A stretch of 8,084 nucleotides of DNA from Desulfobacteraceae bacterium (GCA_003354055.1 PIVQ01000302.1:1-8084); one strand, 5' to 3'. Positions 1-6,462 are shown, counted from the first letter of the stretch. A program made the numbers and translations. Notes: generated by a model not told the origin, from the sequence alone.

Positions 1-255
1 GCCTGCGCAAAACCAAATGGCTACATTGTTACCTGTGACGGTTCCTTTCAGCCCAATCAGTTACCTGCAGTCTACAACCGTAAATGCACGGTTCACAAAC
101 ATACACGGGCTGCTATGAATTATACCAATTTTCCTCATCCAGTACGTCCAGCAGATGTAAATGCCTATAGAAACGCCAGATACTGGCTTGTTCCAAGTGG
201 AAGCTTGATTGCCAATAATTCAATGATGTGTTTCGACCGCCTGACCCTGAGTTAA
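1..255 (+). CDS. 3' end of an unrecognised protein (5' end off window)
   Basis: Frame 1 is open from the first base to a TAA at 253-255, giving 84 codons of the C-terminus of a gene that begins upstream of the window. The fragment has four cysteines (residues 2, 12, 29 and 78 of the visible part), many Asn, Tyr and Pro residues, and a motif NARYWLVPSGSL near the end. The Cys content and polar composition would fit an exported, disulfide-stabilised protein such as a pilin-like or surface protein, but I do not recognise the family and assign no function. No obvious terminator follows. It runs in the same direction as the signalling operon at 559 but is 303 bp away and probably unrelated. Coding status is supported mainly by the uninterrupted frame and plausible composition. 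Confidence 0.5.
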   Translation, partial: ACAKPNGYIVTCDGSFQPNQLPAVYNRKCTVHKHTRAAMNYTNFPHPVRPADVNAYRNARYWLVPSGSLIANNSMMCFDRLTLS

Positions 256-265
256 TCCAAATGAA

Positions 266-316
266 TGATATTTGACCAAAAGGCGGTGATATTTAACCAG
301 ACGCATCAAATATCAC
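266..316. repeat. Three TGATATTT-type elements phased at 21 bp
   Basis: TGATATTTGACCA (266-278) and TGATATTTAACCA (287-299) are direct repeats matching at 12 of 13 positions. A third copy, AAATATCA (308-315), is inverted. The octamer centres lie at 269.5, 290.5 and 311.5, so both intervals are exactly 21 bp, about two helical turns. The second and third copies also form a 9-bp perfect inverted repeat, GTGATATTT (286-294) and AAATATCAC (308-316), with a 13-nt spacer. A TATAAT hexamer follows at 333-338. Phased same-face sites could be an operator for a dimeric regulator (inference). The same octamer also occurs inside genes at 590, 2970, 3619 and 4950, so chance or codon bias may contribute. 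Confidence 0.35.
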
Positions 317-500
317 TACTCGCACAGGCTATTATAATGCACCAGATTCAGGTTGCAAGCCAGGCGAATCAGGCAACGGTGGGGTGAGGGTAAAACCAAT
401 TGAAACTCCCATGAAAATGCGACTTTCAAATACCCCGCTCTGGCACAAAAAATGTATCACTTTCGGGGATGATCCCAAAATAAACATAGAAAGTACTTGA
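297..500 (+). pseudogene. Possible coding remnant without a start
   Basis: Most of the 303-bp gap between the first stop and the gene at 559 is covered by frame 3, which is open from just after a TAA at 294-296 to a TGA at 498-500 (67 codons). The translation has a protein-like composition, with GYYNAPDSGCKPGESGNGG early and two Cys. The only ATG codons lie late (411 and 417) and have no ribosome-binding site. It could be a displaced or frameshifted piece of the gene ending at 255, a gene fragment, or a chance open frame. No homology is recognised. The rest of the gap (256-296 and 501-548) holds only the phased repeat and AT-rich leader sequence. Confidence 0.22.
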
Positions 501-558
501 ATATGAAACTGTTTATTCGTTATTCAATAGGCTCTTTCTATAAAAACAGGAATCGGTA

Positions 559-1032
559 ATGGCTTTATCTTCACAGGAAATAGGAAGTCTGATATTTAAA
601 CCAACCATCCAGCCGAATCTCGGAAAGCTGGCTCTGGACGGTATGTCGCTCAGCCTTCTCATGCAGTTCGACGGTAAAAAGACACTTGACCAGGTTGCCC
701 GACAAGTGGCGCAGACCCCGTCAGCCATACGCCCGGTGGTTGCAAAACTTCTAAAAGCCAAGCTTATCCAGCCTTTAAACACGACAGAAAAAACCGTAGA
801 CCAGGAATTTATGGGTTATCTTGTCTCCCGGCTGTCCATTGCCATAGGGCCGCTTGGAAGAATCGTTGTTGAAGACGGCCTTGAAATTTTAGGGTACACC
901 GGTGCCACCCTTCCTGTCCGTCAGGCAGCAGAACTGATAAACCTCCTGTCCAGGGAAATTCCCAGGGAAGAGAAAAGAATCCAGTTCCAACAGGACATGC
1001 TCCAGAAAATCAGGGAAAAAAATTACCTGTGA
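559..1032 (+). CDS. Winged-helix-like protein with C-terminal 'IGP' (DUF8082-like) domain
   Basis: This is a 157-aa soluble protein. Residues about 24-73 read as a small helical winged-helix-like unit of the PqqD/DUF4388-tail type: a 'DGKKTLDQVA' turn, then helices ending in LLKAKLIQPL. Residues about 82-150 resemble the DUF8082-type domain found at the C-termini of some bacterial signalling proteins, with the core 'LSIAIGPLGRIVVEDG' (IGP at 96-98) and a downstream 'LINLLSREIPREEKRIQF' helix. That assignment comes from memory of the motif. The start is supported by AGGAA at 548-552, six bases before ATG. It is the first gene of the plus-strand operon, 87 bp before the zinc-ribbon receptor. 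A role as an adaptor or regulator within this signalling cluster is inferred; no catalytic residues are seen. Confidence 0.85.
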   Translation: MALSSQEIGSLIFKPTIQPNLGKLALDGMSLSLLMQFDGKKTLDQVARQVAQTPSAIRPVVAKLLKAKLIQPLNTTEKTVDQEFMGYLVSRLSIAIGPLGRIVVEDGLEILGYTGATLPVRQAAELINLLSREIPREEKRIQFQQDMLQKIREKNYL

Positions 1033-1107
1033 GCCGGGGGAACATGCGGAATGGGAATAAGTTACAAAAAAATTTGAAATTCACCTTGGGTTAGCCCCTG
1101 ACTTGGT

Positions 1108-1113
1108 AAGGAG
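1108..1113 (+). promoter_or_regulatory. Shine-Dalgarno AAGGAG deciding between two adjacent ATGs
   Basis: AAGGAG is followed by AAC and then two consecutive ATG codons (1117 and 1120). Spacing is 3 nt to the first and 6 nt to the second, so the second is favoured. Confidence 0.6.
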
Positions 1114-1119
1114 AACATG

Positions 1120-2400
1120 ATGGAAGTCGTATGTGAAGGATGCGGATCAAAATACAAAATCGATTCTTCAAAGATCAACGGGCCCAATGCCTGGTTTAAG
1201 TGCCAAGGATGTTCCAAGCCCATTAATGTTGACCGGCAGAATCCGGCAGAGGCACCCAATCCTTCCATAGGAAGTGATCTGCCCGTGACAGAGTCCTTCA
1301 CAGATCCAATAGTTCAATCTCCTCCTGAAAAATCATACCGCTTTGGCCTCACTGCAAAGGTCGTCATTTTGATGCTGCTTGTGAGCCTGATTCCCGGGGG
1401 TATTTATTTTGCACTTTCGTCCAAATTATCCCATGAGAGAATATTATCTGAATCCGAAGATCTCGGAATAATGATTTCGGCCCAACTGTCATCGCAGGTG
1501 GACATGTGGATCGATAAGAACGTCCGGGCTCTGAAAACCCTGGCCCATCTGCCCGGAATCCGATCTATGAATGCCGATCAGCAGGAGAGTGTTCTTAAAT
1601 CCCTTCAAAATGAATATCCGTGGATGTACCTAACATTTACGGCGGACATCAACGGACGCAATATTGCCAGAAGTGACGGAAAATCCTTAAGGGATTACGC
1701 CAACAGGCAATATGTCAAAGATATTGCCAGCGGCTCGGAACTGGCCTGGCAGACTCTGATCGGTAAAACATCAAAAAAACCGGCCCTGGTCCTTGCGGTT
1801 CCCATCAAAAGCCGGGGCCGCATTGTCGGGTTGCTGGCAGCGGCAATGACACGGGAGGCCATTTCAAAACGGATCACCACTTTCAAGCAGGGAAAAACCG
1901 GATCAAGCTTTCTTGTTGATCAGACCGGACGTGTTGTGGCACACCGGGATAATGCACTTGTGATGGAGGAACAGGATATGAGTATCCATCCTCTGATCAA
2001 TGCATCACAGTCCGGCCGGAAAGGAAAAATTGAGTTTATTGATGCAAACGGTAAAACCGCCATCGGGTTTACCAAAACCACCGGACTTGGATGGATACTT
2101 GCCATTCAGCAGGAAAAAAGCGAAGCCCTTGAACCCCTCAAGGAGGCACGTTTCTTTGCCTTTGCCCTGCTTGGCGGCACCCTGCTCGTGGTTGTTCTCA
2201 TTGCCCTGTTCGCCAGCCGGACAATTGTCCGGCCGATCACGGAACTAACCGATGCCGCAAACCGGATCAGCGTGGGAGATATGGATGTTGAAATAAATAC
2301 CCGGTCCAAAGACGAAATCGGAGACCTTGCAGAGGCGGTTACCCGGCTCCAGGACAGCATCCGGATTTCGATTTCACGAATGAAGCGCCTGAAGAGATAA
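1120..2400 (+). CDS. Zinc-ribbon / dCache / HAMP membrane receptor without output domain
   Basis: This is a 426-aa membrane protein. Numbered from the ATG at 1120, the order is: an MJ0042-like zinc ribbon with Cys5-Cys8 and Cys28-Cys31; a Pro-rich linker; TM1 at about 79-99; an extracytoplasmic dCache-type sensor at about 105-340, with 'RSDGKSLRDYANRQYVKDI' and 'ALVLAVPIKSRGRIVGLL' as typical Cache strands; TM2 at about 345-365; and HAMP at about 366-420 with RPITEL and the DEIGDL motif. The protein stops right after HAMP with a basic tail, so there is no kinase, cyclase or methyl-accepting domain. The ATG at 1117 is also possible. I chose 1120 because AAGGAG (1108-1113) is then six bases away rather than three, and because the Cys positions then match those of the zinc-ribbon/roadblock protein at 4199-4672 exactly. 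Ligand unknown; the residues are not those of the amino-acid-binding dCache motif. The next gene begins 6 bp later. Confidence 0.9.
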   Translation: MEVVCEGCGSKYKIDSSKINGPNAWFKCQGCSKPINVDRQNPAEAPNPSIGSDLPVTESFTDPIVQSPPEKSYRFGLTAKVVILMLLVSLIPGGIYFALSSKLSHERILSESEDLGIMISAQLSSQVDMWIDKNVRALKTLAHLPGIRSMNADQQESVLKSLQNEYPWMYLTFTADINGRNIARSDGKSLRDYANRQYVKDIASGSELAWQTLIGKTSKKPALVLAVPIKSRGRIVGLLAAAMTREAISKRITTFKQGKTGSSFLVDQTGRVVAHRDNALVMEEQDMSIHPLINASQSGRKGKIEFIDANGKTAIGFTKTTGLGWILAIQQEKSEALEPLKEARFFAFALLGGTLLVVVLIALFASRTIVRPITELTDAANRISVGDMDVEINTRSKDEIGDLAEAVTRLQDSIRISISRMKRLKR

Positions 2401-2406
2401 TTTGCC

Positions 2407-3447
2407 ATGCTGAACTTTCTTTTATTTACAAACGACCCGGCTGTTCGTGACACCATTGAAAAATTCATTTCAGGGCAGGATATTTCCCTCCTCACAGCCT
2501 CCACCTACCAGGAGGCCGCAACCCTCCTTGAAAACACACTTATAGCTCTCGTAGTGGTGGATTTCAACCTATCGCAGATCAAGGGCAAGTCTCTGCTGGA
2601 ACACACGCAAGACCTTTATCCGGATATCCGGCTTATCACCCTGTCACCATCCCCCTTAGAACAGATAGAACTGCCGGCAAATGGATTTACCCCATACGTC
2701 GGTACCTCCTATGTCACAAGAACCTTCCATCAGATCGTTGAATCCGAAATTCGAAACCTGAGCCAGGGGGGGACCATCACCAATGTGTCCACCCATCTGT
2801 TTGCCCAGCTTCTGGAAATGGAGAAGAGAACCTGTGTCCTCAGACTCTTTGAGAAAATAACAAAACACGGGGGGCTTTTGGTTTTCAGGTCCGGAAAACT
2901 TGTTGATGCACGATTTAATACACTCAGCGCCATGGACGCGGCCTGCAGAATATTGGCCTGGGAAGAGGCTGATATTTTTATTCAGAATGTGGAAACTTCC
3001 GGGAAAGACAGGATTGATGCGGATCTGCAGTCCATTATAATGAAATCGGCTTACCTGAAAGATGAGGGTCTGGATTCACCGGCAGCAGCGACTACTCCTA
3101 TGGCAGAGCCTCCAGCTGCAACGCCCCCTGCGACGACTACCCCAACGGCTCCGACCAGAGAGATCTCTTTTCCTGAAAAGCTTAGGCGACATCTTAAAAC
3201 AGACATGGGGGACCGGCAGGGTTTTAACGATATTATCCATGACTCTGACATTGACGGTCTGATCAGTGATTCACAGGCAATGGGATCGATTTTCGATCTT
3301 GGCCGTTTAAAGCTGGGGTATGCCGATGACGGCACCTCTCCGAGAATAATTTTTCCCGGCTCCCCCCCCACGGTGCTGACACTAAATCCTCAATGTCCCC
3401 GGGACAGGGTGACCCAATCAATTAACAGGTTCCTGGATCAATTATGA
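2407..3447 (+). CDS. Degenerate receiver-DUF4388 (PATAN-like) protein
   Basis: This is a 346-aa soluble protein. Residues 1-117 have a response-regulator fold pattern: beta1 'LNFLLFTNDP', the phospho-acceptor position Asp52 in 'VVVDFNL', and Thr78. However, the acidic pair is Asn9-Asp10 and the conserved Lys after beta5 is Thr100, so phosphorylation may be weak or absent. Residues about 118-194 match DUF4388/PATAN: 'LFAQLLEMEKRTCVLRL', then 'FRSGKLVDARFNTLSAMDAA' and 'ILAWEEADIFI'. A Pro/Ala/Thr linker at 224-250 leads to a C-terminal region (255-346) that I do not recognise. PATAN-receiver proteins are known from cyanobacterial taxis (PatA type), where they control pili. Here the neighbours suggest an adaptor downstream of the Cache-HAMP receptor (inference). 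It starts 6 bp after the receptor stop with only a weak ribosome-binding site (likely coupled) and overlaps the next gene by ATGA. Confidence 0.88.
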   Translation: MLNFLLFTNDPAVRDTIEKFISGQDISLLTASTYQEAATLLENTLIALVVVDFNLSQIKGKSLLEHTQDLYPDIRLITLSPSPLEQIELPANGFTPYVGTSYVTRTFHQIVESEIRNLSQGGTITNVSTHLFAQLLEMEKRTCVLRLFEKITKHGGLLVFRSGKLVDARFNTLSAMDAACRILAWEEADIFIQNVETSGKDRIDADLQSIIMKSAYLKDEGLDSPAAATTPMAEPPAATPPATTTPTAPTREISFPEKLRRHLKTDMGDRQGFNDIIHDSDIDGLISDSQAMGSIFDLGRLKLGYADDGTSPRIIFPGSPPTVLTLNPQCPRDRVTQSINRFLDQL

Positions 3448-3788
3448 AAGACATTTTTGACGCCGTTATCGGCCTGGATCAGATTTCCGGAGCGCTCATT
3501 CTGGATGAAGAGGGCAGGGTCGTTTATGACCCCCTTAGATTAAACAAAATTGATCCCCAAACTGAGAAAGATTGGCAACGCCTGATTGATTCGGACCATT
3601 TTCCCGGGGAACTGGATCTGATATTTAAAAAAGGCCGGCTCTATATCAGAAAAATAAAGTCTGTCTATCTTTTGGCCTTCATGGATGCAGACAGCTCTGT
3701 CGCCTCTCTCAAGCTAACCTGCGATATGTTTGAACAGGAAGCGGACAAAAAAAAGCCCCGCAGAGGTTTTTTCAACTTTTTTTCTTGA
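3444..3788 (+). CDS. Small roadblock/LC7-like protein with hydrophobic C-terminal tail
   Basis: This is a 114-aa protein with the roadblock/LC7 layout: an N-terminal helix, then 'GALILDEEGRVVYDPL' (beta1-turn-beta2), a central helix, 'GRLYIRKIKSVYLLAFM' (beta3-beta4), and a final helix 'SVASLKLTCDMFEQE'. Such domains dimerise and act as adaptors or GAP-like partners of Ras/Rab-type GTPases. The match is by secondary-structure pattern and is less certain than for the MglB-like gene at 7132. The C-terminus is basic then aromatic (KKKPRRGFFNFFS), a possible membrane-contact or docking tail (inference). The start codon overlaps the preceding stop as ATGA and has no clear Shine-Dalgarno, implying translational coupling. 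It is the last gene of the plus-strand operon; its 3' end carries the A/U-rich terminator candidate. Confidence 0.8.
   Translation: MKDIFDAVIGLDQISGALILDEEGRVVYDPLRLNKIDPQTEKDWQRLIDSDHFPGELDLIFKKGRLYIRKIKSVYLLAFMDADSSVASLKLTCDMFEQEADKKKPRRGFFNFFS
3747..3785. terminator. Weak A/U-rich bidirectional terminator candidate
   Basis: A8 (3747-3754) followed by G, CC, a 7-nt loop, GG (3765-3766) and T6 (3767-3772) can fold into a stem of six A-T and two G-C pairs with one bulged G. A second run of seven T follows at 3777-3783. Read on the minus strand the hairpin ends in T8. It overlaps the 3' end of the plus-strand roadblock gene and faces the end of the minus-strand operon. The G-C core is short, so confidence is low. 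Confidence 0.3.
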
Positions 3789-3860
3789 TTTCAAAAGGAC
3801 TGAAACGACTGGATTAGGAATCGTTACAAAAGATCAAGTAATTTTGGAGCCGATCCTTAG

Positions 3861-4199
3861 CTACGTTTTTCCGATTTTTCCTTCCACAACATTTATAAAT
3901 TCCATAACTGCCTCTGAAGCTTCAAAATCTGAGACATGGGATTGTTTTTCCACCCCTAAGAAGAAGTTGCCCACAGGAAAAATCAAGATATTCTTTTTAC
4001 TTCTCCTTGAAAGAGAGACATATTTAAAATTGCGATGCCCCAGAGCCCGCAGCCTGTTTCCACACGAAGATACTGCTTTGACTATTTTTCCAGGGGCCTC
4101 CATATCATGTGCCATGAGATTTCCCTTGCCGTCAACCACAATATAGCCGTGAACCCCTTTGATACGACCAATAATTGAAAACAGCCTCTCCACACCCAT
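3861..4199 (-). CDS. Roadblock/LC7-like protein, last gene of minus operon
   Basis: This is a 112-aa protein starting at the ATG at 4199-4197, which overlaps the upstream stop as TGATG. GAGGGA precedes it at a good distance. A longer form from a GTG at 4214 is possible but has no ribosome-binding site. The pattern is roadblock/LC7: an initial helix, 'GVHGYIVVDGKGNLMAHD' (beta1-turn-beta2), helix 'IVKAVSSCGNRLRAL', 'FKYVSLSRRSKKNILIFPV' and 'NFFLGVEKQ' strands, then a C-terminal helix. These are the structural hallmarks of small adaptors that bind MglA/Ras-like GTPases. It has no zinc ribbon, unlike the gene before it, so the two may form a hetero-dimer (inference). It ends with TAG at 3861 and converges on the plus-strand operon. 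Confidence 0.82.
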   Translation of the reverse strand: MGVERLFSIIGRIKGVHGYIVVDGKGNLMAHDMEAPGKIVKAVSSCGNRLRALGHRNFKYVSLSRRSKKNILIFPVGNFFLGVEKQSHVSDFEASEAVMEFINVVEGKIGKT

Positions 4200-4672
4200 C
4201 AGTTCCCTCTGCACAGATCAATAATATGTTTAAGGAGCCCGTCCGGCAAGGCGGGCTTTGTTGTGACAATCACTATGTATAAGGCTCTGGTAATCCTGTG
4301 AACAAAAAAATGTTTATCGGAGATCACAACCATCATCCCATCCATATCCGAACAGGCATCAAGACCCTCTGCATAACTGCGGACCAGTCCAGAGCCCAGG
4401 GCTTCAATATCGTTTCTGTTCAGGACGGCAGGCATTTGTGTGCCAATCACCCTTTCCTCCCTGTCGTATAAAAAGGATCCGACGACTTCAGGGAAAGATA
4501 GGACTTCGCTCAAAAAACGCTCTGTATCATCAAAAGGAAGCGTTGCCCTGACATTGACTGAATAGGCGTTACCATAGCTACAGCTGCTGCATTTAAAAAC
4601 CGCTTTACCGCCGGTAAGAGCCGAGGGAGGAAGATCATTTTTTTTACCGCAGTCTTCACAAAATAAAATCAT
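4199..4672 (-). CDS. Zinc-ribbon / roadblock-LC7 fusion protein
   Basis: This is a 157-aa soluble protein. Residues 1-35 form an MJ0042-like zinc ribbon with Cys5-Cys8 and Cys28-Cys31. Residues about 45-157 follow the roadblock/LC7 pattern: 'FLSEVLSFPEVVGSFLYD' then 'EERVIGTQMP', a central helix 'DIEALGSGLVRSYAEGL', strands 'GMMVVISDKHFFVHRI' and 'ALYIVIVTT', and a final helix 'GLLKHIIDLC'. It starts one base after the TAG of the acidic protein gene (stop 4674-4676, start 4672), with GGAA in the last codons of that gene as ribosome-binding site. Its stop overlaps the next start as TGATG. The Cys positions are identical to those of the receptor at 1120-2400. Likely an adaptor that uses the ribbon for protein or nucleic-acid contact and the roadblock for GTPase-linked dimerisation (inference). 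Confidence 0.85.
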   Translation of the reverse strand: MILFCEDCGKKNDLPPSALTGGKAVFKCSSCSYGNAYSVNVRATLPFDDTERFLSEVLSFPEVVGSFLYDREERVIGTQMPAVLNRNDIEALGSGLVRSYAEGLDACSDMDGMMVVISDKHFFVHRITRALYIVIVTTKPALPDGLLKHIIDLCRGN

Positions 4673-4673
4673 G

Positions 4674-6458
4674 CTAGTTCCGGAACATTGACGTTATCTT
4701 TGCAAAAATTCCGCCTTGAGAAGAACCTTCCGGTTCAGTACTGCCGTCTTCCGATTCGGGCTCTTGCCGGTCGTCATCCTCCCGGTCATCACCGTCCGGC
4801 CCGTCTTCGCCATACTCATGATCCTCCAGGGCCTGATCGTCTTCTTCCGGCTCTTCTGTTTCAGGTTCCGGTTCTTCCTCTTCTGAAGAAAACTCCCTTG
4901 GTTCTGTTTCCAGCGGGGCTATCACTTGATGGTCGGGCTCTTCATGGTCTGATATTTCTATAATCGTTTCTTCCGCATCCACTGTATCCGTTGTTTCCTG
5001 GTCATGGATGTATTGGGTCAACCCGGCCATAAGTGTGAGAAGGCTGCTTTTTTTAGAATCCTCCAGCCACAGTTGTTTTAATTGAAACAGGTCTTCAAGA
5101 ACTTTGGTAAAGACATCGTTCCCTGCCAGCTTTGCCGGGGTTCCCAAAGAGAGCTCCAACCGCTCTAATATAGCGGCATCCTGCTCATTTTCATCCTCAA
5201 TGGGAACGATGGCATCATCAGGAAGTTCTTCTCCGGGCAAGGAAGGATCCGGCACTAAATCAGCATCAATAAGATCTACCTCTTCCCATTCCGGATCATC
5301 TTCCACATCTGTTTCCGGATAACTTTCTTCCGGAACTTCCCTGATTTCAGTCTCAGGGAAATCTTGATTGAAAAAGGCATCCAGGCGGCTCTCAATTTCA
5401 GGGATAGGGGCCTTGTCTGTCCGCTGGGGTGTAAAGTTTTTTATCCCCTCTTCAATTTCCTGCATTGCGTCGGGGGCCATTGCAGTTTCCTGTCCTGAAC
5501 CATGAACGTCTGCAAGGTGAATGGCATCCAGCAGTTCGTCTGCCGGAGAATCTTTAAGAGAGAACAGATCCCCCATGACATCCCTTTGCGGCTGGGGAGA
5601 GTCTTGGCTTTTCCCAATTACCCGGACCGGCTTGACGGCTTCCTCATCCTGCTCTGCAAGCGTGTTCAGGGGAACCACCTCTCCCGTGGATGGAACAGAT
5701 GCAACATGAGACAGGGCCGGAGGAACCTCTTCATCAGGAGGAGCCGGTTTAAGACCTGGTTTGGCCAGCCTGACAATATCCCTCTTCAATTTATTGTAGG
5801 CCTTGATATCACCTTCAATCATCCGTTTTTTCTCTTCCACGGCCATGTCCGGGGCATCAACCAATCTTTCAAAATTTGCAAATACGGACTGTAGCAGCTT
5901 GATGGAATCCTTATGGGCATCGGCCTTACTCCTGGCGACCTCCCCTCCGATGCTGTGAAGAATTCTCAAAAAGGAATAATGAATTTTACTTGCCTTCGCC
6001 TTTTCTTTCAGGCGGGTAATGACGCGGTCAAAGCTTCTCAGCGTTATTTGTGAAATCTCCCAGTCAATGGAAAGGATCACGGCCTTGAGCTCTTCCATTT
6101 CCTTTGCCGATATATGGGGGGCGGCAGCCCGGGCTTTCAGGGATTTGAAAGTCCGGATGCCACGCGCCAGAATTTCATTGGTATCTTCAGGTAATTGAGG
6201 CAATGTCCGGACAAGGATTTCCAACTCCCGAACCAGCGATGCCAGCACCGGTACGGTATCAGGATGTGCATCCTCGGCTTTTGATGCCAGATACCTGCCT
6301 ATGGACCGCATCATCTTGACAAAAGAAGCGGCAGGAGAGATCTCCCGCACCTCTTTTTCCAGTCCTGCCAGCAGGATATCCATCGTCTTTACATCATCGC
6401 CCTGAACCCCGGATTCCATTGCATTGATAATCTGTTTTATCTTTTCAACTGACGCCAA
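4674..6458 (-). CDS. 594-aa acidic protein with tandem 117-residue helical repeat; function unknown
   Basis: This soluble protein has no signal peptide or TM segment. Residues about 8-110 and 125-227 are two copies of a mostly helical unit that align without gaps at an offset of 117 (details under findings). A third, half-length and diverged copy is likely at 449-484. The rest (about 235-580) is low-complexity and strongly acidic (Glu, Asp, Pro), with short hydrophobic islands such as 'DELLDAIHLADVHG' (307-320) and 'SRLDAFFNQDF' (357-367) that could be docking motifs. It ends in GGIFAKITSMFRN, an amphipathic tail. The start is TTG (6458-6456), strongly supported by AAGGAGGT (6470-6463) five bases upstream and by the absence of another suitable start. 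The stop of the MglA-like gene lies inside that ribosome-binding site, so translation is coupled. I do not recognise a named family. A GTPase effector or scaffold is inferred from position only. Confidence 0.85.
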   Translation of the reverse strand: MASVEKIKQIINAMESGVQGDDVKTMDILLAGLEKEVREISPAASFVKMMRSIGRYLASKAEDAHPDTVPVLASLVRELEILVRTLPQLPEDTNEILARGIRTFKSLKARAAAPHISAKEMEELKAVILSIDWEISQITLRSFDRVITRLKEKAKASKIHYSFLRILHSIGGEVARSKADAHKDSIKLLQSVFANFERLVDAPDMAVEEKKRMIEGDIKAYNKLKRDIVRLAKPGLKPAPPDEEVPPALSHVASVPSTGEVVPLNTLAEQDEEAVKPVRVIGKSQDSPQPQRDVMGDLFSLKDSPADELLDAIHLADVHGSGQETAMAPDAMQEIEEGIKNFTPQRTDKAPIPEIESRLDAFFNQDFPETEIREVPEESYPETDVEDDPEWEEVDLIDADLVPDPSLPGEELPDDAIVPIEDENEQDAAILERLELSLGTPAKLAGNDVFTKVLEDLFQLKQLWLEDSKKSSLLTLMAGLTQYIHDQETTDTVDAEETIIEISDHEEPDHQVIAPLETEPREFSSEEEEPEPETEEPEEDDQALEDHEYGEDGPDGDDREDDDRQEPESEDGSTEPEGSSQGGIFAKITSMFRN

Positions 6459-6462
6459 AACA

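Noticed and set aside
441..455. Sigma-54-like site TGGCAC with GG-N10-GT
   Set aside because: The -24 half is good but the -12 element has GT instead of GC, it is about 100 bp from the start codon, and no sigma-54 activator is present in the window.
466..476. Short palindrome GGGAT-G-ATCCC
   Set aside because: Five-base arms with a one-base centre are too short to call an operator or terminator on their own.
539..544. TATAAA as a -10 box for the first operon gene
   Set aside because: It lies only 14 bp before ATG, so the transcript would start at or inside the ribosome-binding site, and no -35 hexamer is seen 16-18 bp upstream.
2106..2504. Minus-strand open frame of 132 codons
   Set aside because: It is antisense to the HAMP/TM part of the receptor gene, spans two real genes and has a Ser/Arg-rich shadow composition.
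3730..4146. Plus-strand open frame of 138 codons across the convergent junction
   Set aside because: It overlaps the end of the roadblock gene in another frame and runs antisense to the minus-strand roadblock gene; the translation has no family pattern and there is no ribosome-binding site.
4200..4214. GTG at 4214 as start of the last roadblock gene
   Set aside because: It has no ribosome-binding site, whereas the ATG at 4199 has GAGGGA upstream and the classic TGATG overlap.
5502..5894. Plus-strand open frame of 130 codons
   Set aside because: Antisense to the acidic repeat protein, which is well supported by its internal duplication and ribosome-binding site.
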